Source of the DNA: Desulfovibrio sp. UBA6121
GTDB taxonomy: Bacteria > Desulfobacterota > Desulfovibrionia > Desulfovibrionales > Desulfovibrionaceae
NCBI GenBank assembly: GCA_002422505.1
Contig: DIVX01000021.1
Location: forward strand, 1-29,110
DNA: 29,110 nucleotides
Direction of reading: 5' to 3'
Every line of letters begins with the position of its first letter. Positions within the stretch are counted from its first letter, which is position 1. The position numbers were made by a program, and so were the translations under genes. Positions 1-8,366 of this stretch are shown here, in pieces. Below the pieces are notes generated by a model. That model saw only the letters and a program-made list of their open reading frames with translations. It was not told the origin of the DNA and did not search any database.

Positions 1-1095
1 TTCGACTTCCAGCTGCTGGACCGGGGCGGCATCGGCCACGAGAAGCTCATGGCCGCGCGCAACCAGATCCTCGGCATGGCCGCCAAGGACCCGCGGCTGG
101 TCAAGGTCCGTCCCAACGGGCTCGACGACATTCCAGAATACCACATAAACGTGGACTGGGACAAGGCGGGCGCGCTTGGCGTTCCCATCACCACCATCCA
201 CAATACCTTCTCTGCGGCCTTCGGCAGCGCCTACGTCAACAACTTCATACAGAGCGGCCGGGTCAAGCAAGTATACACCCAGGCGGACGCCCCCTACCGC
301 ATGGCCCCGCAAGACCTGGAGAGGCTCTACGTCCGTAACAACACGGACAAGATGGTGCCGTTCTCTTCCTTCGCCGCAGGGCACTGGACCCAGGGTTCGC
401 CCAAGCTGGAGCGTTTCAACGCCTTCCCGTCCATCAACATCTGGGGCGAGCCCGCGCCGGGGCACAGCACCGGCGAGGCCATGTCCGCCATGGAGGAATT
501 CGCAGCCAAGCTGCCCCAGGGCATCGGCTTCGACTGGAGCGGGCTGTCCTACCAGGAGCGCATGTCCACCGCGCAGGGGCCCATGCTCTACGCCTTCTCC
601 ATCTTCGTCATCTTCCTGTGCGTGGCCGCTCTTTACGAAAGCTGGACCATCCCCTTCGTCAACCTGCTGATGCTGCCGCTGGGCGTGCTGGGCGCGGTGC
701 TCGCCACCTCGCTGCGGGGCATGCCCAACGACGTCTACTTCCAGATCGGCTTTCTCACCACCCTCGGCCTTTCCACAAAGAACGCCATCCTCATCATCCA
801 GTTCATCAAGGAACGCATGGGCCAAGGCGACGATCTGACCACGGCCACCCTGGGGGCCGTGAAAACGCGGTTCCGGCCTGTGCTCATGACCTCCCTGGCC
901 TTCTTCTTCGGCGTGCTGCCGCTCGCCATCGCCACCGGCGCCGGGGCCGGAGCCATGAACGCGCTGGGCACAGCGGTGTGCGGAGGCATGATCTCCGCAA
1001 CCTTCATCGACCTGATCTTCATCCCCATGTTTTTCGTCCTGGTCAGCAACCTGTTCGGCAGGAAAAAGCAGCAGCGGCCCGGCGCAACACCATAG
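1..1095 (+). CDS. RND multidrug efflux pump, AcrB/HAE1 family (C-terminal part)
   Basis: Inner-membrane proton-driven drug exporter of a tripartite efflux system. The reading frame is open from base 1, so the gene begins outside the window; about 364 residues remain, the last third of a ~1040-residue pump. Visible AcrB hallmarks include FDFQLLDRGG..GHEKL at the start, VRPNGLDD, SAYVNNFIQSGRVKQVY (the docking-domain loop), the SYQERMS segment before the membrane, then hydrophobic helices with ALYESWTIPF, NDVYFQIGFLTTLGLSTKNAIL and RPVLMTSLAFFFGVLPL, and GAGAGAMNALGTAV. It ends in a short basic tail. The next gene follows after 157 bases. A fusion protein and outer-membrane factor sit 1.9 kb downstream, behind a Usp and a TetR gene. 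An upstream fusion-protein gene is likely but not in view. Family call is near certain; the substrate is unknown. Confidence 0.95.
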   Translation, partial: FDFQLLDRGGIGHEKLMAARNQILGMAAKDPRLVKVRPNGLDDIPEYHINVDWDKAGALGVPITTIHNTFSAAFGSAYVNNFIQSGRVKQVYTQADAPYRMAPQDLERLYVRNNTDKMVPFSSFAAGHWTQGSPKLERFNAFPSINIWGEPAPGHSTGEAMSAMEEFAAKLPQGIGFDWSGLSYQERMSTAQGPMLYAFSIFVIFLCVAALYESWTIPFVNLLMLPLGVLGAVLATSLRGMPNDVYFQIGFLTTLGLSTKNAILIIQFIKERMGQGDDLTTATLGAVKTRFRPVLMTSLAFFFGVLPLAIATGAGAGAMNALGTAVCGGMISATFIDLIFIPMFFVLVSNLFGRKKQQRPGATP

Positions 1096-1252
1096 GCCGG
1101 TGTTGGGAGGCGAGCGGAACAGAAGACTGGGATGGCGATGACGGGACGCGTTCCGGAGCGGGGGCGCATGCGCAAAGAAGTCAAACAGCCTTGGATAACG
1201 CGGCAGCGCGGTTGGCATTGGACTAAACACCGGACAGCTTGGAGGATGCAGC

Positions 1253-2206
1253 ATGACCGTTGACTACAGATTGCTGGTACTGGTCGATGGCTCCGAACGG
1301 ACCATCCAAACAGTCAACTACCTCAAGGAGTTCATGCCTGTGGGCGAGAAGGCGCGGATTGTGCTGTTCCACGTCCTGAGCGGTCTGCCGGAGGAATACC
1401 GGGAGATGCTGCAGAATCCGACCTGCGCAAAGGCCGAAGCTGTGCTGAAAGGCCAGGAACTGCAGGAGCAGAGAAAGGTGTTGGAGACACTGGAGCAGGC
1501 CAAGAAGATCCTGATCGAAGGCGGATTTTCGGAGCAGTCCGTGGAGATCAAGCTCCACTGCCGGAAGAAAAGCGTGGCCCAGGACATCATCGAGGAAGCC
1601 AAGAAGGGGTACACTGCGGTGGTTCTCAGGAGGCGCGGCCTGGGCGCGCTGAAAAATATGATCCTCGGCAGTGTTGCGGTCAAAATGCTGCAATCACTTG
1701 ATTTCATCCCGATCATCCTGGTGGGTCAAGCCCCGCCGGTCAAGAAGATCCTGCTTGCGGTGGACGCCTCCCCGCCTTCCATAAAGGCCGTGGACTTTGT
1801 CGGCACCCTGCTGGGCGGACACGGGTACGCGGTCGGCATCTTCCACGCCATCGTTGGCCTGGGGGCCATACGCTTCAGCCCGACGGAAGATGGCAGCCAG
1901 CCGCTGCCCGAAGCGGAGCTCCCCGAAAGCTGCATCGAGGCCTTCCAGTTCAAAGTGGTGCAGTTGTTCCGCGCCGTGAAGGCCAAACTCCTGGAGGCGG
2001 GATTCGCAGCGGACCAGATCACCAAAAAGGTCCTCTCCGGTGTGCGCAGCAGGCCGGAGGCCATCCTCGCCGAGGCCGAAGAAGGCGGCTATGGAAGCAT
2101 CGTCGTCGGCCGCCGGGGCCTCTCGCGGGCTGACGCATTTTTCATGGGCCGCGTCAGCCACGCGGTGGTGTACGAGGGAAAGAAGTTCACGGTCTGGGTT
2201 GTCTGA
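1253..2206 (+). CDS. Tandem-domain universal stress protein (UspA family)
   Basis: Cytoplasmic stress-response protein of 317 residues with two Usp folds in tandem (about 3-155 and 163-317). Each begins with the beta-strand/Asp typical of the family: LLVLVDGSE and KKILLAVDAS. The second domain ends in VVGRRGLSRADAFFMGRVSHAVV, which fits the G-x2-G-x9-G-x-S nucleotide-binding motif. The first has RRRGLGALKNMILGSVA, a similar but shorter-spaced version, so it may bind nucleotide less well. The ATG is preceded by GGAGG at good distance. It lies between the pump fragment and the tetR gene on the same strand, so it may be co-expressed with the efflux genes. Its role there is inference; the family call is secure. 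Confidence 0.93.
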   Translation: MTVDYRLLVLVDGSERTIQTVNYLKEFMPVGEKARIVLFHVLSGLPEEYREMLQNPTCAKAEAVLKGQELQEQRKVLETLEQAKKILIEGGFSEQSVEIKLHCRKKSVAQDIIEEAKKGYTAVVLRRRGLGALKNMILGSVAVKMLQSLDFIPIILVGQAPPVKKILLAVDASPPSIKAVDFVGTLLGGHGYAVGIFHAIVGLGAIRFSPTEDGSQPLPEAELPESCIEAFQFKVVQLFRAVKAKLLEAGFAADQITKKVLSGVRSRPEAILAEAEEGGYGSIVVGRRGLSRADAFFMGRVSHAVVYEGKKFTVWVV

Positions 2207-2300
2207 AGGCCGGCCGCACGGCAGCGCCCCCCCCGGGAGCTCTGGAAGCTGGAGCCGGGCCGCCTTTTGCCCCCTTGGTCCCCCGAGCCTTGGAGCCGGT

Positions 2301-2945
2301 ATGGAAACGATCCAGGAGAACAGCACAAGAGCCAGAATCCTGCAGGCCGCCCGCAGGATGTTCGCGAAGCACGGGCTTAAAAGCGCCACGGTCCGCGACA
2401 TCTGCGAACTGGCCAGGGCCAATGTCGCTGCCGTGAGCTACTACTTCGGCAGCAAGGAGGAGCTTTACGCCGCCGTGCTCCGGGACCACATCGAAAGCAT
2501 GGAGAGGCGGCACCCCCGCGACAAGGGCGTGACGCCCGGGAGTTCCGCGGAGGAGCGGCTGCGGGCCTTTGTGCAAAGCGTCCTGTACCGGATCGTGGGC
2601 GACGGCGACCCGGTGGCCAAGCAGTTGGGCAGGCTTCTGGCCCAGGAAGTCATTGAGCCGTCGCCGCATTTTGCGAAGATATTCGAAAAGGACCGCAACC
2701 CGGGGCAGCGGCTCCTGCTGGACATCGTGCGGCAGTTCCTGCCTGGAGCGGACGACCTGACGGCCTCTCGCTGTGTCTCGAGCATCATCGGCCAGTGCGT
2801 GCTGCTCGACTTCGCCCGGGACGCCCTCACCCGCATGGCCCCGGACCTGGAACTCAAGGCCGACAATATTGAGGAATTCTCTGATTTTATTGTGAAGTTC
2901 TCCCTGGGCGGCCTGGACAGGATGAGCATGCGCCTGTCCGGCTGA
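2301..2945 (+). CDS. TetR-family regulator, CecR/YbiH-like
   Basis: Predicted 214-residue repressor. The N-terminal helix-turn-helix is clear: RARILQAARRMFAKHGLKSATVRDICELARANVAAVSYYFGSKEELY, with the usual TetR spacing. The C-terminal part (about 75-200) has the DUF1956-type pattern of CecR (DGDPVAKQLGRLLAQEVIEPSPHF, then IIGQCVLLDFARDAL), a subfamily linked to control of efflux genes. The frame is open further upstream to 2040, but the Met at 2301 begins the fold and follows a GGAG, so I start there. It sits 39 bases ahead of the fusion-protein gene on the same strand and probably controls the following efflux genes. The same C-terminal domain recurs in the kinase fusion at 6377-8308. Confidence 0.9.
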   Translation: METIQENSTRARILQAARRMFAKHGLKSATVRDICELARANVAAVSYYFGSKEELYAAVLRDHIESMERRHPRDKGVTPGSSAEERLRAFVQSVLYRIVGDGDPVAKQLGRLLAQEVIEPSPHFAKIFEKDRNPGQRLLLDIVRQFLPGADDLTASRCVSSIIGQCVLLDFARDALTRMAPDLELKADNIEEFSDFIVKFSLGGLDRMSMRLSG

Positions 2946-2984
2946 GCCTGGATCTACCCCCCTAACCCCGACCAGGAAATACCT

Positions 2985-4436
2985 ATGCACCGTCATTCTT
3001 TCCCGACGCTCACCGTGCTGCTGCTCGTCCTGCTCACCCTTGCCGCCTGCGGACAGGGCCAGAAGGCCGCAGGCCCGCCCGCCGCAGCCGAGCCCGAGGT
3101 CACGGTGGTCACGCTGGCACCCAAGGCCGTAACGCTGACATCGGAGCTGCCCGGGCGCACCTCGGCCCATCTGGTAAGCGAAGTGCGTCCGCAGGTGGGC
3201 GGCATCATCCAGAAACGCCTGTTCACGGAGGGCGGCGAGGTCAAGGCCGGGGAGGTGCTGTACCAGATCGTCCCGGACACCTACCGGGCCGCCTACGAGA
3301 ACGCCAAGGCCGCCCTATCCAAGGCCGAGGCCAACGCCCTGCCCGCCCGGCTCAAGGGTGAGCGCTTCGCGGGTTTGGCCAAGGTCCGGGCCGTGAGCCA
3401 GCAGGACAATGACGACGCCCAGGCCGCCCACAAGCAGGCCGAGGCCGAGGTCATCGCCGCCAAGGCAGCCCTGGAGACCACGCGCATCAACCTGTCGTAC
3501 ACCCGCGTCACGGCGCCCATCTCTGGACGCATCGGCAAGTCCTCGGTGACGTCCGGGGCCCTGGTGACGGCCAGCCAGGGCGCGCCCCTGGCCACCATCC
3601 AGCAGACCGATCCCATTTACGTGGATGTGACCCAGTCCAGCGCCGAGGTGCAGCGCCTGCGGCGCGAGCTGCAGAGCGGCAGGCTGCGCAAGGCCGCCGA
3701 CGGTGGGGCCAGGGCGAGCCTGCTCATGGAGGACGGCAGCCCCTACCCTCTGGAGGGCGTGCTCCGGTTCGCCGACATCACCGTTGACCAGAGCACCGGC
3801 GAGGTGACCCTGCGTGCGGAGTTCCCCAACCCCCGCCGCGACCTCCTGCCTGGGCTCTACGTGCGCGCCGTGCTCACCGAAGGCGTGGACGAGGCGGCCC
3901 TGCTGGTGCCCCAGGTCGCCGTGAGCCGCGACTCTAAAGGCAAACCCCAGGCAATGGTGGTGAAGCCCGACAACACGGTGGAGATCCGGCCCATCGTGGT
4001 CTCCCGCGTCATGGGTGATGCTTGGCTCGTGGAGTCCGGTCTAGTCGCCGGGGAGCGGGTCATCGTGGACGGGCTGCAAAAGGTGCGGCCCGGGGCCAAG
4101 GTCAAGGCCGTGGAAGCCGCGCCCCCTGCCCCGGCAGCCGATGCGGCCCCGGCAGAGACCCAGGCCAACGCCACCCGCGCCGACGCTCCCGATCCCAATG
4201 CCAAATCAAAGGCCGAGCCAGAGGCCAACGCCCTGAAAAAGATTGAGAACCAAGCCGAGCCCAAAGCTGTGAAAATAACGGAAAAGAAGCCTGCGGCAAA
4301 GGCGGACGGCCTGCCCAGGCCGAAGAAGGGCGAAGGTCAGGCCTATTCGCCGCCCAAAGGCGAAGCGCCAGTGCCTGGCCCTGACCAGAACGGACAGCCC
4401 AGCCAACCCCGTCAGACCGACCCGGGCGCACAGTAG
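2985..4436 (+). CDS. RND efflux membrane-fusion lipoprotein (AcrA/MexA type) with long C-terminal tail
   Basis: Periplasmic adaptor that joins an inner-membrane pump to an outer-membrane channel. A lipoprotein signal ends at LAAC (about residue 22). The core follows AcrA order: ELPGRTSAHLVSEVRPQVGGII (barrel/lipoyl), an alpha-hairpin with AEANALPARLKGERFAGLAKVRAVSQQD, NLSYTRVTAPISGRIGKSSVTSGALV (second lipoyl half), LRAEFPNPRRDLLPGLYVRA and the membrane-proximal domain. About 375 residues make a full AcrA. The remaining ~105 are low-complexity Ala/Lys/Pro/Glu without a recognisable fold; AcrA normally ends near 397. RBS AGGAA lies before the ATG. The next gene is an outer-membrane factor, with no pump gene between. 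The tail may be disordered or envelope-binding; that is inference. Confidence 0.93.
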   Translation: MHRHSFPTLTVLLLVLLTLAACGQGQKAAGPPAAAEPEVTVVTLAPKAVTLTSELPGRTSAHLVSEVRPQVGGIIQKRLFTEGGEVKAGEVLYQIVPDTYRAAYENAKAALSKAEANALPARLKGERFAGLAKVRAVSQQDNDDAQAAHKQAEAEVIAAKAALETTRINLSYTRVTAPISGRIGKSSVTSGALVTASQGAPLATIQQTDPIYVDVTQSSAEVQRLRRELQSGRLRKAADGGARASLLMEDGSPYPLEGVLRFADITVDQSTGEVTLRAEFPNPRRDLLPGLYVRAVLTEGVDEAALLVPQVAVSRDSKGKPQAMVVKPDNTVEIRPIVVSRVMGDAWLVESGLVAGERVIVDGLQKVRPGAKVKAVEAAPPAPAADAAPAETQANATRADAPDPNAKSKAEPEANALKKIENQAEPKAVKITEKKPAAKADGLPRPKKGEGQAYSPPKGEAPVPGPDQNGQPSQPRQTDPGAQ

Positions 4437-4442
4437 GCGGCC

Positions 4443-4464
4443 GACTCCGCCACCGGGCGGGGTC
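4443..4464 (+). terminator. GC hairpin between fusion protein and outer-membrane factor genes
   Basis: GACTCCGCC and GGCGGGGTC pair over 9 bp (one G-U) around a 4-base loop, just after the fusion-protein stop codon. No T-run follows, so it is more likely an mRNA-stabilising or attenuating hairpin than a full terminator. It sits where a pump gene would normally be. Confidence 0.45.
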
Positions 4465-4493
4465 ACGAGCAACACATAATGCCTTGAGGTGAA

Positions 4494-5939
4494 ATGATGC
4501 GTCCCCTGTCTTCCGTTCTCACGCGGGCTCTGGCCTCGGTCTGTCTGGCTACGCTGCTCGCCATCCTGGCGTTCGGGTGCACCCTGGCCCCGAAATACGA
4601 GCGGCCCTCGCCGCTGTTGCCCCCCGATTGGACCAGCGGCACGGCCTCGCGTTCGCAGGCCAACGCCACCCTGCCTGACTGGCGGCAGGTGGTGACAGAC
4701 GAGCCCATGCGTCGTCTGGTGGAGCTGGCGCTCCAGAACAACCGCGACCTGCGCGTGGCCGCGCTCAAGATTGAGAAGGCCCAGGCCCAGTACCGCATCG
4801 CCAGGGCGGACCTGCTGCCCGACATCGGGGCCGCAGCCCAGGCGGACATGCAACGCACCCCGGCCAGCCTCTCGGGCAAGGGCGTTCCGGTCACCAGCCG
4901 GGCCTATTCCGTGGGCCTGGCCTTCAGCACCTTCGAGTTGGACTTCTTCGGCCGCATCCAGAGCCTTAAAGACCAGGCGCTGGAAGAGTTCCTGGCCACG
5001 GAGGCCTCGCGCCGGAGCGTGGAGCTGAGTCTGGTGGCCGAGGTGGCCACGGCCTACCTGACTCTGGCCGCGGACCGCGAGCACCTGGCCCTGGCCAGGG
5101 AGATCCTGACCACGGAACGGGAATCCTACGAGATCGTGCGGCAGAAGTCAGAGTTCGGCGTGGTTGGGGACCTGGACCTCAAGCGCGCCCAGACCACTGT
5201 GGACTCCGCGCGCGTGGCCGAGGCCAGGTACCTGGCCCAGGTCACGGAGGACGAGAACCTGCTGGCCATGCTGGTGGGCCTGCCCCTCAGTCCGGAGCAG
5301 ACGCCCGCGCAGACCCTGGCCGGGGTCGCGCCGCTGGCCCCGGTGCCCGCCGCGCTTCCCTCGGAGGTGCTCACGCGCAGGCCCGACGTCCTGGCCGCGG
5401 AGCACCAGCTCAAGGCCGCCAACGCCAGCATCGGCGCGGCCCGGGCCCGCTACTTCCCGACCATCAGCCTCACCGGCGGCTACGGCACGGCCAGCAACGA
5501 GATCAACGGCCTGTTCAAGAACGGCGCCACGGCCTGGTCCTTCGTGCCGCAGCTCACGCTGCCGATCTTCAATGCCGGGGCCATCCGCGCCGGCGTCGAA
5601 GTCGCCGAGGCCGACCGCAGCATCATGCTGGCCCAGTATGAGAAGACCGTGCAGACGGCCTTCCGCGAGGTGTCCAACGCCCTGGCCCAAGGAGCGTCCC
5701 TGACGGCTCAGGCCGAGGCCCAGGCCTCCCTGGCCGAGGCCACTGGCGCGAGCTACGAACTGGCGACCCTGCGCTACGAGGCCGGAGTGGACGGCTACCT
5801 GTCCAAACTGGACGCCCAGCGCTCGAACGCCTCGGCGCGCCAAGACCTCATCGGCATCCGCCTCACGCGCCAGGGCAACCTGCTGACCCTGTACAAGGCC
5901 CTGGGCGGCGCCTGGAGCGAGGAAGGCCAAGCCAATTAA
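4494..5939 (+). CDS. Outer-membrane efflux factor, OprM/NodT family lipoprotein
   Basis: Trimeric TolC-like outer-membrane channel of 481 residues, the usual length for OprM. A signal peptide ends with the lipobox LAFGC (Cys about 29), followed by TLAPKYERPSPLLPPDW, typical of the family. Two repeated TolC halves follow: LVELALQNNRDLRVAALKIEKAQAQYRIARADLLPDI and, later, LTRRPDVLAAEHQLKAANASIGAARARYFPTISLTGGYG, with SFVPQLTLPIFNAGAIRAGV and YEAGVDGYLSKLDAQRS near the end. All are standard OprM blocks. Two adjacent ATG codons (4494, 4497) follow a GAGGTGA ribosome site. It follows the fusion-protein gene by 57 bases and both may serve the pump encoded at the left edge or another one elsewhere. 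Confidence 0.95.
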   Translation: MMRPLSSVLTRALASVCLATLLAILAFGCTLAPKYERPSPLLPPDWTSGTASRSQANATLPDWRQVVTDEPMRRLVELALQNNRDLRVAALKIEKAQAQYRIARADLLPDIGAAAQADMQRTPASLSGKGVPVTSRAYSVGLAFSTFELDFFGRIQSLKDQALEEFLATEASRRSVELSLVAEVATAYLTLAADREHLALAREILTTERESYEIVRQKSEFGVVGDLDLKRAQTTVDSARVAEARYLAQVTEDENLLAMLVGLPLSPEQTPAQTLAGVAPLAPVPAALPSEVLTRRPDVLAAEHQLKAANASIGAARARYFPTISLTGGYGTASNEINGLFKNGATAWSFVPQLTLPIFNAGAIRAGVEVAEADRSIMLAQYEKTVQTAFREVSNALAQGASLTAQAEAQASLAEATGASYELATLRYEAGVDGYLSKLDAQRSNASARQDLIGIRLTRQGNLLTLYKALGGAWSEEGQAN

Positions 5940-5948
5940 GGCCAGTGG

Positions 5949-6376
5949 CTATGTCCCGTGAGGCCTGCTGGTGCGCCGCCTTCCCCTATCCCTGACACCA
6001 CCTCGAGGGGGCTTTCGGATATCCTCGGCCAGCACGGGCTTGACGAGGCAGCCGTCCATGCCCGCCTTCAGGAAACGTTCAATATCCTGGGGCATGGCGA
6101 AGGCCGCGCAGGCGATGATGGACACGCAGACCTTGCTCCCAAGGCTGCGCATGCCCCGGATGAGCCGTGTGGCTTCCACCCCGCCCATCTCGGGCATGTG
6201 GATGTCCATGAAGACGCAATCGAAGTCTCCGGCCTGGAGCGCCTCGATGGCGGCGCGTCCATTCTCAACGGCCATGGCCATCGCGGCCTATGTCGGCCAA
6301 TATGTCCCGCATGCACAGGTTCCCGAGGCTCATCCTCCACATGAAGACCCTTCGGTGGCGGCGCTTGGCTCTGGCC
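5949..6376 (-). pseudogene. Decayed receiver (REC) domain, former C-terminus of the adjacent hybrid kinase
   Basis: Reading on from the kinase stop codon (TAG at 6377-6379), the same frame continues as PPPKGLHVEDEPR, the start of a receiver domain. A one-base shift near 6325 is needed to continue as NLCMRDILADIG. A second shift near 6290 leads to MAVENGRAAIEALQAGDF, then DCVFMDIHMPEMGG (phospho-acceptor Asp) and FLKAGMDGCLVKPV (conserved Lys). The pieces line up in order as one receiver domain broken by one stop and two frameshifts, so the ancestral protein was probably a hybrid kinase. The last part alone could be translated from an internal ATG at 6281 but would lack the acidic pocket. Sequencing error could explain the shifts but not the stop. 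Confidence 0.8.
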
Positions 6377-8308
6377 CTAGGCTGGCGTGGTGTGGCAGAT
6401 TTTTTCCGCTGGAACAGAGACCTTGTCCAACAAGAAGTTTACAGAGACCGCAGTCCCTACTCCGAGTTCGCTTTCCACGTCGATGCCTCCCTGCATGAGC
6501 TGGGTGAGCTCTCTCACGATGGCCAGGCCCAGACCCGCGCCTTCGAAGCGGCGTGCGAATGAGGCATCGACCTGGGTGAAGCTCTCGAATATTGCGGATA
6601 TCTGCCCATCCGGGATTCCGATTCCTGTATCCTGCACAGTAAGGAAAACCTGGGTTTTGCCAGGAAAACGTTTGGATGGTGCCGCCCAGGCGGCAACCTG
6701 GACGGAACCGGTCGGCGTAAATTTGATGGCGTTGCCGACAAGGTTCATCAGAGTCTGTCGGATGCGGGTCTCGTCGCCGGCCAGAAGCTCCGGGACGCTG
6801 GGGTCGATATCAGCCGAGAGAGCCAGCCCTTTCTGGCGACCGATGGAGGAGAGGGCCTCGAGCGCCTTCTCGACCGTCTGCCTGAGGCTGAACGGCTCAC
6901 TCGCGAGGCCGAGCCGCCCTGCGTCCATCATTGAGCAGTCCAGGATGTTGTTGAAGAGCGAGAGCAGACGCTGCCCGGCGTCCAGGGCCATATCCGTGAA
7001 CTCCTTCCGTTCGGCCTCGGTCCGCGTGCCCTTGAGGAGCTGGAGCATGCCCAGGACTCCGTTGAGCGGCGTGCGGACCTCGTGGCCCATGTTGGCCAGA
7101 AACTCGCTTTTGGTCCTGGCCGCAGCCTCGGCCTGCTCCTTGGCCCAGCTCAGGTTGGCTTCCAGGCGCTTGCGCTCGGTGATGTCCTCGCGCATGAGCA
7201 GGCCGGCGACCACGCGACCATCCTCCAACAGGGGCACTCCGTGCATCAGCTGCCAGGTCTCCTGCCCTGCCACGGAACTCGGGATGAAAACCTCGGTCAG
7301 CCGCACGGCCTGACCCTCCAGAATCGCTCGCAGTTGGTCGCTCACACCAGCCTTTGCGATGCTTGGCAGCTCCCAGAGCTGTTGTCCAAGAATTGGTTCG
7401 GCAGTGGTTTCTCGTTGCGCCAAGTGTTCCAAGTGCCACTTATTGGCGAAGAGGATTGTTCCAGTCAGGTCGAAGGCCAGGATCGAGACCGGACACTCAT
7501 CCAGTATCTGGCGGAAGCCCTCCTTTTGCTGTCTGAGCTTCTCATTGTCTTCACGCACGAGCGGATGGCCCTCCAGCAGGCCTTGCTCCGGCTCTCGGTC
7601 CGGCTTTGCAGCGGACACTGCGGAACCGGCCGATGAGGCGGCCGCGTGGTTCGCGGCCAGAATGGCCTCGACATACTGGATGACAAGCCGCACGATGCAG
7701 TCCTGGTGCTCTTCGGACAGCGTGTCCGCGTCGATTTCCCGCAGGATGCTGCTCATGCCCGTCCGGAAGACCGCCACCTGGCCGATGATGGCGGCCACGC
7801 GCAGGCGCAGCTCAAGGGATTCCGGCTGTTCGCCGGTGAGGCGGGCGAGCAGCGCGGTCCAGGCCGCATAGATCTTCTTCAGAAATCCTTTGTGCAGGAT
7901 TTCGAAATCCGACGTTGGCGCGACCTGCTCCCGCATGATGATCATGCCGACCCAGGGCGCGTCAGGACTGTCCAGCAGCGCCGAAACCGTGTGTCGCACC
8001 AGGTGGTGCATGAGTTCGTGCAGGTCTTTGTGCTGCGGTGCCTCCCCGGCGCATTGTGTGAGCACGAGGTCGAGCAGGTCGCCCAACTCCCGCTGCTTCA
8101 GGGCCACGATGCGCTCCAACACGGCGCGGTATAGGCAAGCCTTGCCGCCGAAGTGGTAATTGACGGAGGCGATGTTCTCCCCAGATTCCTCGGCCAGGGC
8201 GCGTGCGGTGGTGCCTTCGAAGCCGTGCCGCGCGAAGAGCCTGGTGCCGCTCTCCAGCAGCCTCTGCCGCGTATGGTTGCTTCGACCCTCCTTGAGCGAT
8301 GACGCCAA
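6377..8308 (-). CDS. TetR-PAS-histidine kinase fusion protein
   Basis: A 643-residue protein joining three units. Residues 12-68 are a TetR helix-turn-helix (RLLESGTRLFARHGFEGTT, then ASVNYHFGGKACLYRAVLERI) and 85-215 a CecR-like ligand domain. About 265-385 is a PAS sensor (FRQILDECPVSILAFDLTGT). 398-628 is a complete kinase core: H-box SEFLANMGHEVRTPLNGVLG with His409, N-box MNLVGNAIKF, G1 DTGIGIP (560-566), F-box IFESFTQVD and G2 GAGLGLAIV. No transmembrane segment is seen, so it should be cytoplasmic and could bind DNA. The start is a TTG at 8308 behind a strong AAGGAGG, spacing 6. It lies 58 bases after a hydrolase gene on the same strand. Its receiver domain is lost (5949-6376), so a partner for the phosphoryl group is unknown. 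Confidence 0.9.
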   Translation of the reverse strand: MASSLKEGRSNHTRQRLLESGTRLFARHGFEGTTARALAEESGENIASVNYHFGGKACLYRAVLERIVALKQRELGDLLDLVLTQCAGEAPQHKDLHELMHHLVRHTVSALLDSPDAPWVGMIIMREQVAPTSDFEILHKGFLKKIYAAWTALLARLTGEQPESLELRLRVAAIIGQVAVFRTGMSSILREIDADTLSEEHQDCIVRLVIQYVEAILAANHAAASSAGSAVSAAKPDREPEQGLLEGHPLVREDNEKLRQQKEGFRQILDECPVSILAFDLTGTILFANKWHLEHLAQRETTAEPILGQQLWELPSIAKAGVSDQLRAILEGQAVRLTEVFIPSSVAGQETWQLMHGVPLLEDGRVVAGLLMREDITERKRLEANLSWAKEQAEAAARTKSEFLANMGHEVRTPLNGVLGMLQLLKGTRTEAERKEFTDMALDAGQRLLSLFNNILDCSMMDAGRLGLASEPFSLRQTVEKALEALSSIGRQKGLALSADIDPSVPELLAGDETRIRQTLMNLVGNAIKFTPTGSVQVAAWAAPSKRFPGKTQVFLTVQDTGIGIPDGQISAIFESFTQVDASFARRFEGAGLGLAIVRELTQLMQGGIDVESELGVGTAVSVNFLLDKVSVPAEKICHTTPA

Positions 8309-8366
8309 GGAACACCTCCTTGTTTTGTGGCCAGAGCCAACGGATCGTGCCGCCTAGTCGAGCGCC

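Noticed and set aside
1097..1236. 8-base inverted repeat CCGGTGTT/AACACCGG flanking the gap before the stress gene
   Set aside because: About 120 bases apart with no other support; likely chance.
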